Source: Takakia lepidozioides
Taxonomy: Eukaryota; Streptophyta; Takakiopsida; Takakiales; Takakiaceae
NCBI GenBank assembly: GCA_030704615.1
Contig: CM060731.1
Coordinates: 46,376,001 to 46,440,000, forward strand
Length of the DNA stretch: 64,000 bases
Reading direction: 5' to 3'
Positions within the stretch are counted from its first letter, which is position 1. Each line of letters begins with the position of its first letter. A program made the position numbers and the translations under genes. This document shows, piece after piece, positions 60,609-64,000 of the stretch. The notes beneath the pieces were generated by a model. It saw only the letters and a program-made list of their open reading frames with translations. It was not told where the DNA came from and searched no databases.

Positions 60609-60671
60609 ATTTGGAACTTGGAGCTTGCAGATATACAGGGTTATTTGGAACTTGGAGCTTGCAGATATACA
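60609..60671 (+). repeat. Direct repeat, 34-bp period
   Basis: ATTTGGAACTTGGAGCTTGC followed by AGATATAC occurs at 60609 and again at 60643. Confidence 0.85.
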
Positions 60672-61529
60672 TTAGGGGTGCATATTTCACATTAGGGTTT
60701 AGGGACAGAAATAGACACATAAACTTGTATTTCGCGTGTACGAACCCTATTCCCGTGTATTCTATTTCCGTGGAAACATGGGTACCCTATTGCGGCTTGT
60801 CATATTTTGTGCTCATGACTCCATTTTCCTGTCCTCACGTGAGCCGTGTTGAGAGGTGTGCTCACATTCTATCAACCCCCAATGGTAGATGTTGCTTGAG
60901 TGGTTTTGGAAGTCTCTACGCCATCCGCTAGATTGAGAAATTTGACATCTATTGAGATTGTGAAAAACTAGAATGTGAGCCTTGTAGCATCGAATTGAAT
61001 GATTCAAATAGTGTGCGATCTGGCAAAAGGGATGCAGCCCTCACCGTTCACCAGACGCCTTTTATTCCAATGCGATGCCAACGATATGTTAGAATTTGAC
61101 ATGCTTTTTTTACTTCATATAATAAAATGTCAACATTGTAATAAAGTGACAAAATTCAGTTATATGCATTGGCTCAATAAAATGGGCAACTAGTGTTGCA
61201 ATAAGACATTAAAAGTGTCTCGTAATAAGGTGACAAAAATTTACACCATCATCAAAATCTGAATATAAAGAAATTATATCAATCACCACGCTAGGAATGA
61301 ATGGGTAACTGTAATAGGCAGTCGAGAATCTAGAATATACTGAAAATGGCTATTTATTAGGGAAGGTATGATCTTTGACTGATAGGTATTAATTTGGGAA
61401 GGTACATTAGGAGAAAACTCTCTCCTTTAGGGTGGAGCCAATAGAAATATATAATATAAATTTGCCCGGACATTCAAGTCGAAATGAAAACGAAGTGGTG
61501 ATCGGATGTGTAAAATGCCATTAAGGTAT

Positions 61530-61600
61530 TTGCCATCAGATTCGAACCGATAACCCATAGGTTAAGAGTGTCTTTGTCTACCATTTCCCATGAAAGTGCA
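61530..61600 (-). repeat. tRNA-like (SINE-type) fragment
   Basis: The minus strand has GGTTCGAATCT, close to the tRNA B-box, at about 61546-61556. An A-box-like GAAATGGTAGACA lies about 40 bases upstream, with a hairpin-like TAACCTATGGGTTA between. It does not fold as a full tRNA to my eye, so a tRNA-derived SINE scrap is more likely. Confidence 0.35.
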
Positions 61601-62104
61601 TTTATTTCTACCCTCAGGATTCATATAGTCACCTTCCATTCCATAACCACTAGTAGTGGACCCACTCTAAAACCACACTTGGCGCATATGGACAAAGTTG
61701 TATGAGAAGAACATCTACGTCCCCTTTACAAGACCTCCCTTGGCTCCCTTTCATTTCTTGAAAAAGAAAAAGAAAAATCATAATAATTCTTCATAGCCCA
61801 TGCTCTTTAAGACAAGCTATCGACTGGTTTAGCTAATCTTTGCTTGGATTAATGAGAAAGCATCTGGACATTTTCTCGCCCTTCCTACAAAGACTGGTCA
61901 GTTCATGCCTCTCATAAAAGAGTCTCTCTAAATATCGAGACCTAGTTTCATTCATCATATGTAAACACTCATAAGAAGAGAGGAAAAAGACTCTAGCCAA
62001 AGCCGACGTAACTATAAACACTTGTAACATTATGCACTGATGTATCTTTATAAATTTCCATCCCGATGGTTGCATCCATGTCTTCTTCATCACTCATTGT
62101 ACAA

Positions 62105-62340
62105 TAGGATCAAATTGGTTTTGGTAGTCTCTCCTACAACAAAAGACTGAGCCAAGGAACGGTCAAGGAATAGAAGAAAGAAAGACAACTATAGAGTGAC
62201 AGTTTAGCAAATAAAAGAGAAAAATAAATGGTGGTGGACAAAGTAAGTATCTTTCAACAGATCTTTGATGCAGACTTGACTCCTTCTTGATGACCAAAAG
62301 TAGGAAAATTGGAGGAGCATCGGCACGTAACAATATGCCG
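62105..62340 (-). repeat. Dispersed ~230-bp repeat, copy 2 (inverted)
   Basis: Reverse-complement match, with indels, to 34955-35190. Conserved pieces include GCATCGGCA, TTTGATGCAGACTTG and ACTGAGCCAA. Confidence 0.65.
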
Positions 62341-62565
62341 ATGCACTTGCATTGACGCAAAACAGCTTTACCAAAACCAGCTTGGTCCGAACAGATTCTT
62401 CTTAACAGAACAAAACTTATGTTACAAAAGCTGATCTAACTAAGAGCCACCTCACCTTTCGGATTCTCCCACTTTTGGAGGTGGGCAGTAGTATAATAAG
62501 TTCCACACGGAGGCAAAAGAGAGAGAGTAAATTTTGTGTTGAAGCAACATTGCGAAATTATGTTT

Positions 62566-62694
62566 CAGCAAGCAGACTGGGTAGATCACTTGGATGCGGC
62601 AAAGTTTTATTATAATAACATAGAACACTCCACAAGGGGCCAAAGTGGGTGGGGATTCACCCCCTTCAACCAAGTGGTCTATGGGACAATAGAG
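62566..62694 (+). mobile_element. Gypsy integrase relic
   Basis: Reads ADWVDHLDAAKFYYNNIEHS and, after a short insertion, a VVYG end. It corresponds to the TDWVEHLDAAEFCYNNTEHS...LVYG segment of element 2 integrase. An isolated scrap from an older insertion. Confidence 0.8.
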
Positions 62695-62887
62695 TAACTT
62701 CCATATAATAATACCCTTTCACCATACATGAAATCATCTTCACAGGGTAACTTGGGTACTCTGTTTCAGCTCTGGTAGAGAAGTATGGATTGTGAAGGTA
62801 GGGTGGTATGGTGTGTTAGTTTCCTCAAGAGAAGGGGAAAGGAGGGGCTGCAGTGTTCTGCCAAGGAATTATGTGGTGAAGAGGTGA

Positions 62888-63724
62888 TCATGAGGCAGGC
62901 TCACCCACGTAACGAACTGAGCCTCCTGCAAAGTCTGTCATCCTGTTTGCAGCTGGGCCGGTGGCCTTTCGATCAGCAATGACCACGGAGCGCATTTCAC
63001 AGTTAGTATAGCCTTCATACATCTCTTTCCTTACGACGAGAGAGCAATCTTCCCCAAAGAGGCGAAGCATGTGCCAGATGAAGCTGCTGTGTGTGACTAC
63101 AGCGATTCGTTTTTCCTCGCGGTTCAACAGCCATTGAACGAAAATTCTACAGCGTGCGTTTAATTCGTCATCAGTCTCTCTGTGATCTGCTTGCCACCAT
63201 GTGTCCTCGTCTGTGTGCACTTCGGAGAAGTCAATGGCGGGGAACAAGGTCCTGTAAACACTAATGGGCTGTCGTTTGTCACAGGGGTGTAGTCCAATGT
63301 GCTCTCTGCACCACTCTACTGCAATGAAAGGGGGAGCTCCACTACTGGAAATCGCAGGATGCTGAGTTACCCCTACCCCATCGGCCATCAGAGCATGAGA
63401 AAGGGGCTCTCCGTCCATCATCTGTCCGCCCCCAAATGCTCCCACCGCTGTCTGCATTGTTCGAGTCAACGGGGATACGACAACCAACTGGGGAGTAACA
63501 TGCATCCTAGTATTGTGCTCGCGCAAAGATAGTGCTTGCTCCCATCCGAGGGTGGTTAGGCTAGCATCAAAAAACTCAGGGGACTCGTATGCACTTTTGT
63601 CCCGCTCCCCTGCTACGTTGTGGTGCCCCTCACCATGCCTTACTATATGGACAACCTTGCAACGATGCATGGGATATACAGAAGGTTGCATAACGCAAGC
63701 GGAAGGTTCGAGATTTTCTGCCAT
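62888..63724 (-). CDS. Phosphoglycerate-mutase-like histidine phosphatase
   Basis: Intact 278-residue, single-exon member of the histidine-phosphatase superfamily (branch 1), like the plant phosphoglycerate-mutase-like proteins. These act as cytosolic or plastid phosphatases of uncertain substrate rather than true glycolytic mutases. The catalytic motif RHGEGHHN lies near residue 29, preceded by CKVVHIV. SPLTRTMQTA carries the conserved Arg, and the second catalytic His is in AVVTHSSFIWHML near residue 210. The segment GLHPCDKRQPISVYRTLFP is also characteristic of this plant subgroup. I chose the ATG at 63724 (AAAATGGC context) over one at 63844, which would add 40 residues that might form a targeting peptide. 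It stands alone next to decayed transposons. Confidence 0.9.
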   Translation of the reverse strand: MAENLEPSACVMQPSVYPMHRCKVVHIVRHGEGHHNVAGERDKSAYESPEFFDASLTTLGWEQALSLREHNTRMHVTPQLVVVSPLTRTMQTAVGAFGGGQMMDGEPLSHALMADGVGVTQHPAISSSGAPPFIAVEWCREHIGLHPCDKRQPISVYRTLFPAIDFSEVHTDEDTWWQADHRETDDELNARCRIFVQWLLNREEKRIAVVTHSSFIWHMLRLFGEDCSLVVRKEMYEGYTNCEMRSVVIADRKATGPAANRMTDFAGGSVRYVGEPAS

Positions 63725-64000
63725 TTTCACTCGATTCCTCTTCCAGGAAAGTCCGGTTTCCCTGGGAGGCTGTGAAAGTGCCCTAGTGCCCAATACTAGG
63801 AACTGCAATATTTTACGTATGAACGCTTCTGAGAGAACATGCAATGATCGAAGACAAGACGGTCACAGAAAGAAACGGATCATCATATTAACATGAGAGA
63901 TGTGGCCTTCACACAACCTGATGACTGTTCAAGATCCCTCCCTGTCTCTCAACTCTGGAGTATAAAGCCCCCATATGAATTAAACGCAAACTTGAAACCA
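63725..64000 (-). other. Upstream region of the phosphatase gene
   Basis: The frame stays open to 63844. Further up there is no clear TATA box placed convincingly relative to the start. The window ends in the promoter region. Confidence 0.4.

Overview
This is a plant nuclear segment from a large, transposon-rich genome. A fern is the best guess, though another spore-bearing land plant is possible. The evidence is as follows. There are several decayed DYW-type pentatricopeptide-repeat (PPR) genes. There is a multi-exon OFD1-like basal-body gene, a type expected only in plants that still make flagellated sperm. The plant-type genes present include a dirigent protein, a PPIL3/CYP18-type cyclophilin and a phosphoglycerate-mutase-like phosphatase. 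Chromodomain Ty3/gypsy elements carry a plant-style initiator-Met tRNA primer site. The species cannot be fixed from the sequence alone.

Layout. 1-2.9 kb holds nothing I can support. 2.9-9.84 kb is a graveyard: repeated, broken copies of exons that look like the PDF motif of organellar single-stranded DNA-binding (OSB) proteins, interrupted by two joined PPR-DYW pseudogenes (3.85-6.66 kb). 11.6-12.9 kb has two more PPR scraps flanking a block rich in CACGTG G-boxes. 12.9-13.8 kb and 15.4-16.6 kb are partial duplicates of the OFD1-like gene lying further right. Between them sits an intact five-exon cyclophilin gene (14.06-15.10 kb, minus). A single-exon dirigent gene (17.03-17.77 kb, plus) converges on the OFD1-like gene (19.08-34.83 kb, minus). 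I could splice most of that gene with consistent reading-frame phases. Its introns contain several LINE relics, one of them with a patch of gypsy integrase.

35-41 kb contains a decayed Crinkler/RHS-like P-loop NTPase pseudogene (37.08-39.79 kb, minus) and otherwise no genes. 41.07-56.98 kb is a nested transposon stack. A piggyBac-type DNA transposon, with matching 14-bp inverted ends next to TTAA/TTAC, is split by a 7-kb Ty3/gypsy chromovirus on the minus strand (5-bp target duplication GTGGG). That element is itself split by a second, plus-strand copy of the same family (target duplication CTACT). All three are broken. 57-62.5 kb is AT-rich intergenic DNA with microsatellites, a series of imperfect palindromes and small transposon relics. 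62.89-63.72 kb (minus) is an intact histidine-phosphatase gene.

The likely working genes are therefore four: cyclophilin, dirigent, OFD1-like and phosphatase. They are independent, individually transcribed nuclear genes with no shared pathway visible. Most of the rest is transposons, pseudogenes and segmental duplicates. Exon boundaries come from reading splice signals and phases by eye, and similarity calls are from recognition, not from a database search.
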